Positions 45,753 through 54,304 of a DNA stretch of 64,000 nucleotides are shown here, in pieces (within the stretch, counting starts at the first letter, position 1; the number at the start of each line of letters is the position of its first letter). Below the pieces are notes generated by a model. That model did no database searches. It saw only the letters and a list, made by a program, of their open reading frames with translations, and was not told where the DNA came from. Source of the stretch: Hyphomicrobium_A sp963728165. Lineage in GTDB: Bacteria; Pseudomonadota; Alphaproteobacteria; Rhizobiales; Hyphomicrobiaceae. The translations under genes and the position numbers were made by a program. The stretch is taken from the NCBI GenBank assembly GCA_963728165.1, contig CAVSIY010000004.1, positions 62,001 to 126,000 on the forward strand, read 5' to 3'.

Positions 45753-46703
45753 CTAGTGGCTCGGTGCGCGCGGGCTGTGGTGCACATCGAGAAGTTTGCG
45801 GCCGACCTGCTCGACGAAGCGCCCGCCCGCATCGAGCCCGCGCGTGATGCACTCGATCTGCGCGCTCGCCCCAGCGGGCGTGATGCGAAACAGATTGTAG
45901 CGCCCCAGCGGCTCGCCCTTGTGCACGCGGCCGACCGAGCCCGACCCGACGCCGATGACGGGAATGCGGCCCTCAGCCCAAGCGAAATCGACGTGGTTGT
46001 CGCGATGATTGTGCCCGTGCAGCACCAGCTCGGCACCGTGCGCGGCGAGCACCCGCTCGAGCGCTGCCGCGTCGCGCAGAGCCCGGCGCGCCGGCGCCTG
46101 GCCAGGCAGCGGCGGATGATGGATCAGCACGACGCGCACGAGCCCTTCCGCGCCCGTCCGCGTCAAGAGGTCGGCAAGCGCTGCGAGCTGGCGCTCGCCG
46201 AGCCGGCCCGCCGCCACGAAGGGCGGCGTTTTCTCAGCCGAGTTCAAGCAGATGAGCGCCACGGGGCCGATCCTGCGCACGAACGGAAAGCCGTCGGCGG
46301 CGCGGCCCACAAGCTTCGCCCCCCAGGCGTCCGAGCGCATGTAGTCGGCCCAGCGCTCGACGCCCGGATGGCCGTGCACGTGGGTGTAGATGTCGTGGTT
46401 ACCCGGAATGACGGTGACCTGCTGGGGCGTCCCCAAGCATTCGAGCCAGGCATGCGCCGCCTCATACTCGGCGGGCAGCCCCAGATTGATGAGGTCGCCC
46501 GTCACCGCGATGTGGTCCGGCCGCTGCGCCTTCAAGTCGGCCACCACGAGATCGAGGCTCTCCTTGCGGTGGACGCGCCGTCGGCTGCGCAGCCAGTTGA
46601 GATAGCCGAGGCCGCGCTTGATGTTGAGGTGGCGTAGAGCCAAGCCGCGCACCGGCGCCAGGTGAACATCGGATAGCTGGGCAATTGTTATGGATTCTGT
46701 CAT
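45753..46703 (-). CDS. Calcineurin-like metallophosphoesterase
   Basis: A 316-residue phosphoesterase of the Icc/CpdA-like group. Metal-binding motifs in order: AQLSDVHLAP, AVTGDLINLGL, VIPGNHDIYTH, LIHHPPLPG and LHGHNHRDNH. No signal peptide, so cytoplasmic. Possible substrates are cyclic nucleotides or phosphodiesters; not determinable here. It converges with the Gld-like operon and diverges from the NUDIX gene. Confidence 0.9.
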   Translation of the reverse strand: MTESITIAQLSDVHLAPVRGLALRHLNIKRGLGYLNWLRSRRRVHRKESLDLVVADLKAQRPDHIAVTGDLINLGLPAEYEAAHAWLECLGTPQQVTVIPGNHDIYTHVHGHPGVERWADYMRSDAWGAKLVGRAADGFPFVRRIGPVALICLNSAEKTPPFVAAGRLGERQLAALADLLTRTGAEGLVRVVLIHHPPLPGQAPARRALRDAAALERVLAAHGAELVLHGHNHRDNHVDFAWAEGRIPVIGVGSGSVGRVHKGEPLGRYNLFRITPAGASAQIECITRGLDAGGRFVEQVGRKLLDVHHSPRAPSH

Positions 46704-46818
46704 ATGGCCTGTTGACGGCGGCGGCGCGGCGAACTCTATCACGGACCTCTAACCCAGGTGCGCCCGTCGGCAAAGCGCAGGCCGCCTGCAAGCGCGCTGC
46801 GGCGATGAGGAGACCCCT

Positions 46819-47280
46819 TTGCGGTCGAGCCGGCTGATCACCAAGCTCATGCAGCAAAGCTGGCGCCTCACGCGCGGGCTGACGCTCGGCGCCCAGGGCA
46901 TGGTGATCGACGCGCAAGACCGCATTCTTCTCGTGCGCCACACCTACCGACCGGGCTGGCACTTCCCCGGCGGCGGCGTGGAGCGACACGAGACGGTGGA
47001 AGCGGCGCTGGCGCGCGAGCTCGACGAGGAGGCCGGCGTCGTGCTGAAAGGCCGCCCGCAGCTGTTCGGGCTCTATGCCAACTTTCCGGCTTTTCCCAGC
47101 GACCACGTGGCGCTCTTCATCACCCGGGAGTGGGAGCAGCCGGTCGCGCCCAAGCCCAACCGCGAGATCGCGGCCCACGGTTTCTTCGCCAGGAACGCGC
47201 TGCCGGACGACATCGGCCGCAGCACGGCCCAGCGCCTGCGCGAGGTGTTCGAAGGCGCCCCGCGCAGCCCCACGTGGTGA
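46819..47280 (+). CDS. NUDIX hydrolase
   Basis: A 153-residue protein with the NUDIX box GGGVERHETVEAALARELDEEAG (G-x5-E-x7-R-E-U-x-E-E-x-G-U with standard spacing). N-terminal LTLGAQGMVIDAQDRILLVRHTYRPGWHFPGGG is typical. TTG start preceded by GAGGAG. Such enzymes hydrolyse nucleoside diphosphates linked to another group; the specific substrate is not evident. It starts a plus-strand run (NUDIX, GNAT, deaminase). Confidence 0.9.
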   Translation: MRSSRLITKLMQQSWRLTRGLTLGAQGMVIDAQDRILLVRHTYRPGWHFPGGGVERHETVEAALARELDEEAGVVLKGRPQLFGLYANFPAFPSDHVALFITREWEQPVAPKPNREIAAHGFFARNALPDDIGRSTAQRLREVFEGAPRSPTW

Positions 47281-47466
47281 GACATCTTTACGCGCCCCGT
47301 GCCCCCGTGCTAGAGGCGCTCCCCATGATGACGAGATCTCAGGGTCCGATCTTTGCGCCGCGACGAGGCCGAAGCGCCGCGCCCGCCTTGCGCGCCTGAC
47401 CCATCCTTCCTGACCGCAACGGGGTTAGCCCCACGCGGCCGCCTCGAAAGCTCGTCGCCGATCTCC

Positions 47467-47970
47467 ATGTCCTCCAACGTCATTCACCGGCCCATGACGC
47501 CGGCCGACCTCGCCCAAGCCGCAGACCTCAACGCCCGGGTGTTCGGGCCGGGGCGCTTCACCCGCACCGCCTATCGGGTGCGCGAAGGCGCACCTGCGAT
47601 CTCGCCCTACTGCCGTGCGGCACTCGACGGTCTGCGCATGATCGCGGCCGTGCGCTTCACCCACATTGCCATTGGGGGAACGCAGGGGGCGCTCCTCTTG
47701 GGTCCCCTCGCCGTCGATCCGGAGTTTGCCGGCAAGGGACATGGGCGCCAGCTCGTGGGCGAGGCGCTGGAGCTGGCGCGAGCCGACGGGATCCGCCTCG
47801 TGGTCCTCGTCGGCGACGAGCCCTACTACGCCCGCTTCGGGTTCCATCCCGTCGCGCCGGGACAGATCCTGCTGCCGGGGCCGGTCGACCCCATGCGGCT
47901 CTTGGCCGCCGAGCTCGCACCTGGCGCGCTCCAGTCGTACCGCGGCCTCATCATCGCCAAACGCGCGTGA
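47467..47970 (+). CDS. GNAT-family N-acetyltransferase
   Basis: A 167-residue acetyl-CoA-dependent transferase: VIHRPMTPADLAQAADLNARVF, the acetyl-CoA loop LAVDPEFAGKGHGRQLVGEAL (R/Q-x-x-G-x-G/A), and LVGDEPYYARFGFHPVAPGQ in the C-half. This resembles YhbS-type GNATs, whose substrates are poorly known. The ATG at 47467 gives the usual beta1 strand; an earlier ATG at 47353 lies in an arginine/proline-rich stretch. The stop overlaps the next frame by 4 bases only if the deaminase starts at 47967. Confidence 0.87.
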   Translation: MSSNVIHRPMTPADLAQAADLNARVFGPGRFTRTAYRVREGAPAISPYCRAALDGLRMIAAVRFTHIAIGGTQGALLLGPLAVDPEFAGKGHGRQLVGEALELARADGIRLVVLVGDEPYYARFGFHPVAPGQILLPGPVDPMRLLAAELAPGALQSYRGLIIAKRA

Positions 47971-48026
47971 TGACCGAGAGCATCCCTGCGCGTAAGCTTG
48001 CGGGGTGCAGAAGCGGAGGGTTGGAT

Positions 48027-48578
48027 ATGGATAGACGCACCTTGCTCACCGGCGGCGGCACGCTGCTCGTCGCCGCGACGCTGACGCGGGATGCCCACGC
48101 GCGCGCAAGGAGCGTGCCCACCACGCCTGAGGACTCGAACTTCATGCAGCTCGCCATCGATCAGGCAAAGGACGGCGACTATCCCTTCGGCGCCATCATC
48201 GTGCGCGACGGCAACGTGCTGGCGCTCGGCCGCAACAGCACCAAGCGCAACCACGACCCGACCGCCCACGCCGAGATGATGGCAATCCGCTCTTTCCTGT
48301 CCGGCCACGACCCGGACGAATTCAGGACGACGACGATCTATGCCTCCGGCGAGCCCTGCCCCATGTGCATGGGCGCCATCATCTGGTGCGGCTTCAAGCG
48401 GCTCGTCTACGCGGCCTCGATCGATCAGCTGTCCGCGCGGATCGCGCAGATCGACGTAAGCGCCCGGCAAATCGCCAATGCGGCGCCGTTCGCCACGATC
48501 GAGATCTCGAGCGGACTGTTGTCGGGGAACGCGCTGCGTCTGTTCGAGCCCGACACGGACAGCAAGGACGCCAAGTAG
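48027..48578 (+). CDS. Nucleoside/guanine deaminase-like protein with Tat-type signal
   Basis: A 183-residue zinc deaminase of the CDA fold, guanine/tRNA-adenosine type: KDGDYPFGAIIVRDGNVLA, THAHAEMMAI with zinc His and catalytic Glu (seen as DPTAHAEMMAIRSFLS), then SGEPCPMCMGAIIWCG with the two zinc cysteines. The N-terminus is DRRTLLTGGGTLLVAATLTRDAHARA, a twin-arginine motif with hydrophobic core and an Ala-x-Ala-like end, so export by Tat is suggested. ATG at 48027 with GGAGGG is well supported. An exported nucleobase deaminase is unusual, and the substrate is unknown. Confidence 0.88.
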   Translation: MDRRTLLTGGGTLLVAATLTRDAHARARSVPTTPEDSNFMQLAIDQAKDGDYPFGAIIVRDGNVLALGRNSTKRNHDPTAHAEMMAIRSFLSGHDPDEFRTTTIYASGEPCPMCMGAIIWCGFKRLVYAASIDQLSARIAQIDVSARQIANAAPFATIEISSGLLSGNALRLFEPDTDSKDAK

Positions 48579-48659
48579 CGCGCCGAGAGGAGTCTCGCTG
48601 GAACCTGGGCGGCGATTGGGGCGTTGACCTGCCGCTCAATCACCAGACGGAGTCCCCCA

Positions 48660-48746
48660 ATGGCCCGCGACCTCTTGCTGTGGCTGCTCGGCGTCCCGAT
48701 CAGCGTCCTCGTTCTGCTCCACCTTTTCGGTGTGCTGCACTGGTAA
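48660..48746 (+). CDS. 28-residue single-TM peptide
   Basis: A short frame encoding MARDLLLWLLGVPISVLVLL and HLFGVLHW, a single hydrophobic helix with charged start. GACGGAG lies upstream. A tiny peptide of this form (R-D-L-L-L-W-L-L-G-V-P) is of the kind seen repeatedly in Hyphomicrobiales genomes and in membrane microprotein sets; this is a recollection and not checked here. Function unknown. It lies about 80 bases after the deaminase gene and ahead of a terminator. Confidence 0.6.
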   Translation: MARDLLLWLLGVPISVLVLLHLFGVLHW

Positions 48747-48902
48747 GGCGCCGGCGCCATGAGGCTTCGGGCCGAGCTCCAGACGGGCGCAAGAAAAAGC
48801 AGATCGCCGGGAACCCTCGGCCGCGCCCCGCATTTATACGCATCGCACGCGCCTCGTCTCACCTCCCTCCCCCCTCCCCTGGAGGCGAGCCGCGTGACAC
48901 TG

Positions 48903-48953
48903 GGGCACCCGCTTGTATCGCGTTAGCCCGGGCGGGTGCCCTTATTTGTTTTG
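48903..48953 (+). terminator. Rho-independent terminator
   Basis: Perfect 10-base stem GGGCACCCGC / GCGGGTGCCC with a 19-base loop, followed by TTATTTGTTTT. It would end transcripts of the plus-strand genes from 46819 to 48746. Confidence 0.78.
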
Positions 48954-49033
48954 TGCAGGGACGTTCAGAAGACGGCGGGGACGTACATTCTCTCCGGGAC
49001 GGGCCCGCGGATGTACTCGCCGCATCGCGCCCG

Positions 49034-49732
49034 CTATGGGGCGTCCGCCCCGGGCTTCAGGTGGACGAACCGGAATCTGTCGCCGGGAACGAGCTCGCAT
49101 TCGGCTTCGGCAGAGAAATCGAGGAAATGACCGCCTGAGTCCGCGTCCGGCTGCGCGAATGGGCCTAGCCTGCGGACCACGTCCGTCGATTCCGCCTTCA
49201 TGATGGCTGTCTCTTTCAAGATGAACCGCTTTGGGCTCAGCCAATTCAGCTCGAAGGAACGCGAGCGGACGTCGATGTCGGGCAAGGCGAAGCGGCCCAC
49301 GATTGCCGGGAGCGGTGTCGGACCGAAAATCGGATAGGCGCGGCCGTGCTCAACCCGATAGAGATTCATCGCCGTGATGTGCCGGTCGCTGCGGTAGAGC
49401 AGGGCGACGTGCCGGGAATCGGCCGACCATTCGGCTGCGTAGGCCGTGGGACCGGTGTCGAGGATATCTTTGACCTCTTCCAGCGGACCGATCACCCGAT
49501 GCCCGGGCTCGGCCATGAGATAGAGGTGAAAGTCTACGTCACCGAGCTCGCCACCCCCGTGGGCGGCAATGGCATACCGGTGGTCCGGCGCGGCCCCGTT
49601 GGTCACGGTGACGTATTCGTCCTTGGCGTAGGCGTAGTTGGATGTCGCTTGCGCGGCCGGCCCGGTTGCAACGATGCAAAGCCACGTTGCCAGCACCAGC
49701 AGCCGGCGCATCGACGTTCGATAAGCATCCAT
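49034..49732 (-). CDS. Secreted protein of unknown function
   Basis: A 232-residue protein with a signal peptide (MRRLLVLATWLCIVATGPAAQA) and a beta-rich mature part: YVTVTNGAAPDHRYAIAAHGGGELGDVDFHLYL, AAEWSADSRHVALLYRSDRHITAMNLYRV, FELNWLSPKRFILKETAIM. The alternation resembles a beta-propeller or WD-like fragment, W-S-A-D-S-R-H-V-A being the most propeller-like strand. No family assigned. Start chosen with GGAGG upstream; an internal ATG seven codons later is also possible. Confidence 0.68.
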   Translation of the reverse strand: MDAYRTSMRRLLVLATWLCIVATGPAAQATSNYAYAKDEYVTVTNGAAPDHRYAIAAHGGGELGDVDFHLYLMAEPGHRVIGPLEEVKDILDTGPTAYAAEWSADSRHVALLYRSDRHITAMNLYRVEHGRAYPIFGPTPLPAIVGRFALPDIDVRSRSFELNWLSPKRFILKETAIMKAESTDVVRRLGPFAQPDADSGGHFLDFSAEAECELVPGDRFRFVHLKPGADAP

Positions 49733-49808
49733 GTTGTGCCAACCTCCGCGGTCGGAGCCGGCTGAGCCGGCGGCCGTAGCGTTTCAGGACTGACCGCGGC
49801 CGGCGCGC

Positions 49809-51101
49809 TCAATCGGCGAAGGGGTCGCGCATGAGGATGGTGTCGTCGCGCTGCGGCGAGGTCGAAAGCAGCGTCACCGGACACTCGATCAGCTCCTCGA
49901 TGTAGCGCACGTACTTGACGGCCTGCGCCGGCAGGTCGGCCCAGCTGCGCGCCCCGTGCGTTGACTGCGACCAGCCGGCAAGCGTCTCCCACACCGGCAC
50001 GACGCGCGATTGTGCGTTGCTGCCGGCTGGCAGCCGGTCGATGCGCTCGCCGTCGAGCATGTAGCCGACGCCGACCTTGATCTCATCGAAGCCGTCGAGC
50101 ACGTCGAGCTTGGTGAGCGCGATGCCGTCGATGCCGCACACCTTGATGGTCTGGCGCACCAGCGTGGCATCGAACCAGCCACAGCGGCGCTTCCTACCCG
50201 TCACCGTCCCGAACTCGCGGCCGCGCTCACCGATACGCTCTCCGGTTGCGTCGTTAAGCTCGGTCGGGAACGGGCCGGAGCCGACGCGCGTCGTGTAGGC
50301 CTTGGCGATGCCGAGCACGTAGCCGATGGCGCGCGGGCCCATGCCCGAGCCGGTCGCCGCCTGGGCCGCAACCGTGTTGGACGAGGTCACATAAGGGTAG
50401 GTGCCGTGGTCGATGTCGAGCAGTGCGCCTTGCGCACCCTCGAACAGGATGCGCTTGCCGGCCTTGCGCTCGCGGTCGAGCAGATCCCACGTCACGTCCA
50501 TGAAGGGCAAGACCTTGGGGGCGATCTCGGCGAGCTCCGCCATGATCTTGTCCTTGGAGAGCTCCGGTTGGCTCAAGCCGCGGCGCAGCGCGTTGTGGTG
50601 CACGAGAATGCGGTCGACCTTGGGGCCGAGCGTTCCCAGATTGCGCAAGTCCTGCACGCGGATGGCGCGGCGCCCGACCTTGTCCTCATACGCCGGGCCG
50701 ATGCCGCGCCCTGTGGTGCCGATCTTGCCGGCACCTGCCGCCTCCTCGCGGATGACGTCGAGCTCGCGGTGCAGCGGCAGGATCAGGGTGGCGTTCTCGG
50801 CGAGACGCAAATTCTCGCGGCTGATCGTGAGACCCTGCCCCGTCAGCTTGTCGATCTCGGCCAGCAGTGCCCACGGATCGACGACGACGCCGTTGCCGAT
50901 CACGCCGAGCTTGCCGGGGCGCACCACGCCCGAGGGCAACAGCGACAGCTTATAGGTGTTGTCGCCGATGACGAGCGTGTGCCCGGCGTTGTGGCCGCCC
51001 TGAAAGCGCACGACGATGTCGGCGCGCTCCGAAAGCCAGTCGACAATCTTGCCTTTGCCCTCGTCGCCCCACTGGGCGCCGACCACGGCCACGTTCGCCA
51101 T
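49809..51101 (-). CDS. purA: Adenylosuccinate synthetase
   Basis: A 430-residue enzyme joining IMP and aspartate with GTP to adenylosuccinate in AMP synthesis. Motifs: VAVVGAQWGDEGKGKIVDWLSE (P-loop and catalytic Asp), GGHNAGHTLV (catalytic His), GTTGRGIGPAYEDKVGR, EGAQGALLDIDHGTYPYVTSSN, GPFPTELND and TGRKRRCGWFD. Full length, normal ends. Cytoplasmic. Confidence 0.97.
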   Translation of the reverse strand: MANVAVVGAQWGDEGKGKIVDWLSERADIVVRFQGGHNAGHTLVIGDNTYKLSLLPSGVVRPGKLGVIGNGVVVDPWALLAEIDKLTGQGLTISRENLRLAENATLILPLHRELDVIREEAAGAGKIGTTGRGIGPAYEDKVGRRAIRVQDLRNLGTLGPKVDRILVHHNALRRGLSQPELSKDKIMAELAEIAPKVLPFMDVTWDLLDRERKAGKRILFEGAQGALLDIDHGTYPYVTSSNTVAAQAATGSGMGPRAIGYVLGIAKAYTTRVGSGPFPTELNDATGERIGERGREFGTVTGRKRRCGWFDATLVRQTIKVCGIDGIALTKLDVLDGFDEIKVGVGYMLDGERIDRLPAGSNAQSRVVPVWETLAGWSQSTHGARSWADLPAQAVKYVRYIEELIECPVTLLSTSPQRDDTILMRDPFAD

Positions 51102-51126
51102 TTCCTAGTGTCCCGATTCGCAACTT

Positions 51127-51151
51127 GGCCCCGGCAAGCCGTGCCGGGGCC
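51127..51151. repeat. GC-rich inverted repeat upstream of purA
   Basis: Perfect 10-base arms GGCCCCGGCA / TGCCGGGGCC with a five-base loop, between the DUF4139 gene and purA. No T-run follows on either side, so it is not a typical terminator; it may stabilise or attenuate the purA leader. Confidence 0.45.
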
Positions 51152-51238
51152 ACGTAAGGTAGCACGGAGGATTATAGCCCAGATTCGAGAAAGCCGAGCC
51201 CCCGTGCGAGCGGGCCGCGGCCGCGCCTCGGGCAGGGA

Positions 51239-52945
51239 TCAGCGGTAGACGATCGGCCGCGTGCCGGGCCAGGTGACCCGGTAGCCGAACTCGATCACCC
51301 GCTCCTCCTCCGGCTCGAGCTTGGATTCGAAGGCAATGATGCCGCGCTTGTCGTCGATGTCCTTGCGGGTGGGCGCCGTGGGCCCGATCAGCTCGACCTT
51401 TATGTCGTCGTTCTGCGACACGGGGATCTGGTCGTGCACGACGAGCTGGACCGCCCGCTCGTGCATGTTCTTGATGGTGATGCGGAAGTTGCGGCTGTCG
51501 GTTCGTGCCGACGAGATGAGCCCGGTCTCACCCCGCTTCTCGTTGGCAATGGCGTGGCGCACGCGCACCTGGTCGTCGGAGCCGAAGCCGAGCTCGTAGT
51601 CCTCGCCAGGCGCCAGCACGGGCAGCTCGCCGGTACCGACGAAGGTGCCGTCGCGGAACAGCGACACGCTGCCAGGCAAGAGCGGCGAGCCTTGCGGGAG
51701 GACGAGCTTGGCGTAGAGGTAGGCCTTGGCATCGACCTTGGGCACCGTGCGCACGGTGAGCACCGGCTCGACGCTGTCCTCCTGTAGAAGCACGCGCTTG
51801 GCCTCGCCTGTGTTGGGGATGGTCAAGCGACCGGGCACGGCGAACACCGCCTGGAAGGGCGCGGTTGCCGCGGCGGCGTTCTGCTCGCCGATGTCGAAGG
51901 CTGCCTCGGGCGCCGGCGCGCCGGCGCCGGCCGCCAACTCCTGGCCGACCTTGAGGCGGCGCTTGGCGGTGAGCGTCCGGGCGACACCGTCCTCCGGCGG
52001 AGGGGCAGCCGCCATGGCGACAGGCTTCGGCTCGGGCTCGAAATCGACGGTCACCGTCTCGAGCTTGGGTGCGGCCGCGTTGGCCGACGGACGCGTGGTG
52101 GAGAGCCGCAGGGCGACGCCATCCCAGCTCTCGCCGGTGCGCTGCTTGATCTCGGCCCGGCGCGTCAGATCGAGCTGCGGCGGCGCCGTCTTGGAGCCGG
52201 TGGCGAGGCGGGCGTCGTAGCGCGGCACCCAGACGGCGTTGCGCACCTGATAGCGCACGCTGATGTCCGCCTCGAGCGGGGCCGCGGCCATGACGAAGAC
52301 CTTGACCTCGGTCTGCTCCACGCGCGCCGGCGCCAGCGCCGACAACTTCTTCTCCAGGTCCTCGATCTTGCGGTCGAGATCGCGCTTCTTCACCTCGGCG
52401 TCGAGCGCGCTCTTCTGCGCCTCCGTCATGCCCGAGGCGATGAGGGCGAGGATCTGCGCCCAGTCCGTGTGCGGGACCGTCGCCTGGGCCTGGGCCGGCT
52501 GCTCCTCGGAGCGGCCGGGCAACTCTGCCAGGTTGTTGAGCAGCGTCTTCTGCGTCTGCGCGGCATCCTGCTGGCCTTGCGCGAGGCCGCGCTCGTCGCG
52601 CAGCCGCTCGATCTCGTCCTCGATCTCCTTGCGCTCGGCCTGCAGCGCGGCTTGGTCGGCGCGCGCGACATAGCGACGGCGCGTATCGACGGATTCGATG
52701 GCGAGGTTGGCGGTCGCCTTGCCGTCGACGCGGATCGAGCCGGGGACGGCCTCGGCCGGCAGGTCACTGAAAACGATGGTATGGTCGCCCTTGTCGAGAT
52801 TGAGCTGCGCCGTGCGCGTCACTTCCGCGCCGGACAAATACACGGTGACGGCCTCGACCCGCGAGCCGGCCGGGACCTCGTCCGCCGTGGCGCTGGCTGC
52901 CAGCCCAATCAGCAAAGCGCCGGCGATCGCAACCGAGATGCGCAT
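51239..52945 (-). CDS. DUF4139/DUF4140 mucoidy-inhibitor-like protein
   Basis: A 568-residue exported protein: signal peptide RISVAIAGALLIGLAASATADE, DUF4140 region (SRVEAVTVYLSGAEVTRTAQLNLDKGDHTIVFSDLP), a coiled coil at about residues 90-205 rich in E/R/Q, and the C-terminal DUF4139 (VKVFVMAAAPLEADISVRYQVRNAVWVPRYDARL to ERVIEFGYRVTWPG). Such MuiA-like proteins are periplasmic beta-rich proteins of unknown function. It sits between serC and purA, where serA often lies in related genomes. Confidence 0.92.
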   Translation of the reverse strand: MRISVAIAGALLIGLAASATADEVPAGSRVEAVTVYLSGAEVTRTAQLNLDKGDHTIVFSDLPAEAVPGSIRVDGKATANLAIESVDTRRRYVARADQAALQAERKEIEDEIERLRDERGLAQGQQDAAQTQKTLLNNLAELPGRSEEQPAQAQATVPHTDWAQILALIASGMTEAQKSALDAEVKKRDLDRKIEDLEKKLSALAPARVEQTEVKVFVMAAAPLEADISVRYQVRNAVWVPRYDARLATGSKTAPPQLDLTRRAEIKQRTGESWDGVALRLSTTRPSANAAAPKLETVTVDFEPEPKPVAMAAAPPPEDGVARTLTAKRRLKVGQELAAGAGAPAPEAAFDIGEQNAAAATAPFQAVFAVPGRLTIPNTGEAKRVLLQEDSVEPVLTVRTVPKVDAKAYLYAKLVLPQGSPLLPGSVSLFRDGTFVGTGELPVLAPGEDYELGFGSDDQVRVRHAIANEKRGETGLISSARTDSRNFRITIKNMHERAVQLVVHDQIPVSQNDDIKVELIGPTAPTRKDIDDKRGIIAFESKLEPEEERVIEFGYRVTWPGTRPIVYR

Positions 52946-53068
52946 CCTTGAGCCCCCAATTTCCTCTCAGACCACCCGCCCGTCGAGCCGCCTTGCCCGG
53001 TGATGACGAGTGGGGAGATTTCGCGTCTGAATTATGACGATCAGTGCCGGATTGGCGGTCGCGTTAGG

Positions 53069-54218
53069 TTAACGGCCCCGCACCTTTGCGTAGGCCCAGT
53101 CGAGCCACGGCACCAGCCGCTCCAGATCGCCGCGCTCGATGGTCGCCCCGCACCAGATCCGCAATCCCGGCGGCGCCGTGCGATAAGCCCCGATGTCCTT
53201 GGCGACGCCTTCGGCGTCGAGCAGCGCCACGATTTGGGCGCCGACACGTGCACCCAGCACCGGGGCAGCGAGCGCCGCATCGGCGAAGCGCAGACATACC
53301 GACGTATTCGACCGCGTCGCCGCATCGACGGCAAGGTTGGCAACCCACGGCGTGCGCGCCATCCAATCGAAAAGCACGGCGGCATTCGCGTCGGCGCGCG
53401 CGCGCAAGGCGGCAAGGCCGCCTGTCCCTTCCGCCCATTTGAGCGCGTCGAGATAGTCCTCGACGCACAGCATCGAGGGCGTGTTGATGGTGATCCCTTC
53501 GAAGATCTCCGCCATGAGCCGGTCCCCCTCGGTGAGGCGGAACAGCTTGGGCAACGGCCAGGGCGGGGCGTAGCTCTCGAGCCGCGCGACCGCGCGCGGC
53601 GACAGGACCAGCATGCCGTGCGCCGCCTCGCCGCCTACGACCTTCTGCCAAGAGAAGGTGGCGACGTCGATCTTCGCCCAATCTATCGCTTGCGCAAAAA
53701 CGGCGGAGGTGGCGTCGGCGAACGTCAAGGCCGCGGCGGTCGGGCGCGATCCAATCGCCGTTGGGCACGCGCACGCCCGAGGAGGTGCCGTTCCAAGTGA
53801 AGACGACGTCGCGATCAAAGTCGACGGCGGCAAGGTCGGGCAGGTGCCCGTAGTCGGCCTCAAGGACGCGAGCGTCAGTGAGCTTCAGCTGGCGGACGAC
53901 GTCGACGACCCAGCGCTTGCCGAAGTCCTCCCAGGCCAGCACGTCGACGCCGCGCGCACCGAGCATGGTCCACAGCGCCATCTCGAAGGCGCCGGTATCG
54001 GAGCCCGGCACAATGGCGACGCGATAGTCGGCCGGCAGCTCGAGGATGGCTTTGGTCGTGTCGATGGCGAGCTTCAGGCGTGCTCTCGCCTCGGGCGCGC
54101 GGTGCGAGCGCCCGACCAGCGCGTCACGCAGCGCGTCCGGCGTCCAGCCCGGGCGCTTGGTGCACGGCCCGCAGGAGAAATTCGGGTTGCGCGGACGCTC
54201 TTTGGGCTTGGGCTGCAT
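53069..54218 (-). CDS. serC: Phosphoserine aminotransferase, frameshifted
   Basis: PLP enzyme of serine synthesis (3-phosphohydroxypyruvate to phosphoserine). About 383 residues joined. N-terminus PRNPNFSCGPCTKRPGW and RVAIVPGSDTGAFEMALWTMLG; second frame gives LTFADATSAVFAQ, DVATFSWQKVVGGEAAHGMLVLSPRA (PLP lysine in S-W-Q-K) and the C-lobe ending APPGLRIWCGATIE. One extra base near 53735-53760 splits it. An in-frame ATG at 54248 is an alternative start. It is an SerC of the alphaproteobacterial long type. Confidence 0.93.
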
Positions 54219-54304
54219 GGCTCGCCGGTCGTCGCTGCGGCGGCTCATGCCGCCACGGTGGCGCCGGGTCTAGGTGCTCAAGCCCTCTACGTCAATCGCC
54301 CCGC

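Noticed and set aside
51127..51151. Rho-independent terminator between the DUF4139 gene and purA
   Set aside because: The stem is perfect but no U-tract follows in either direction.
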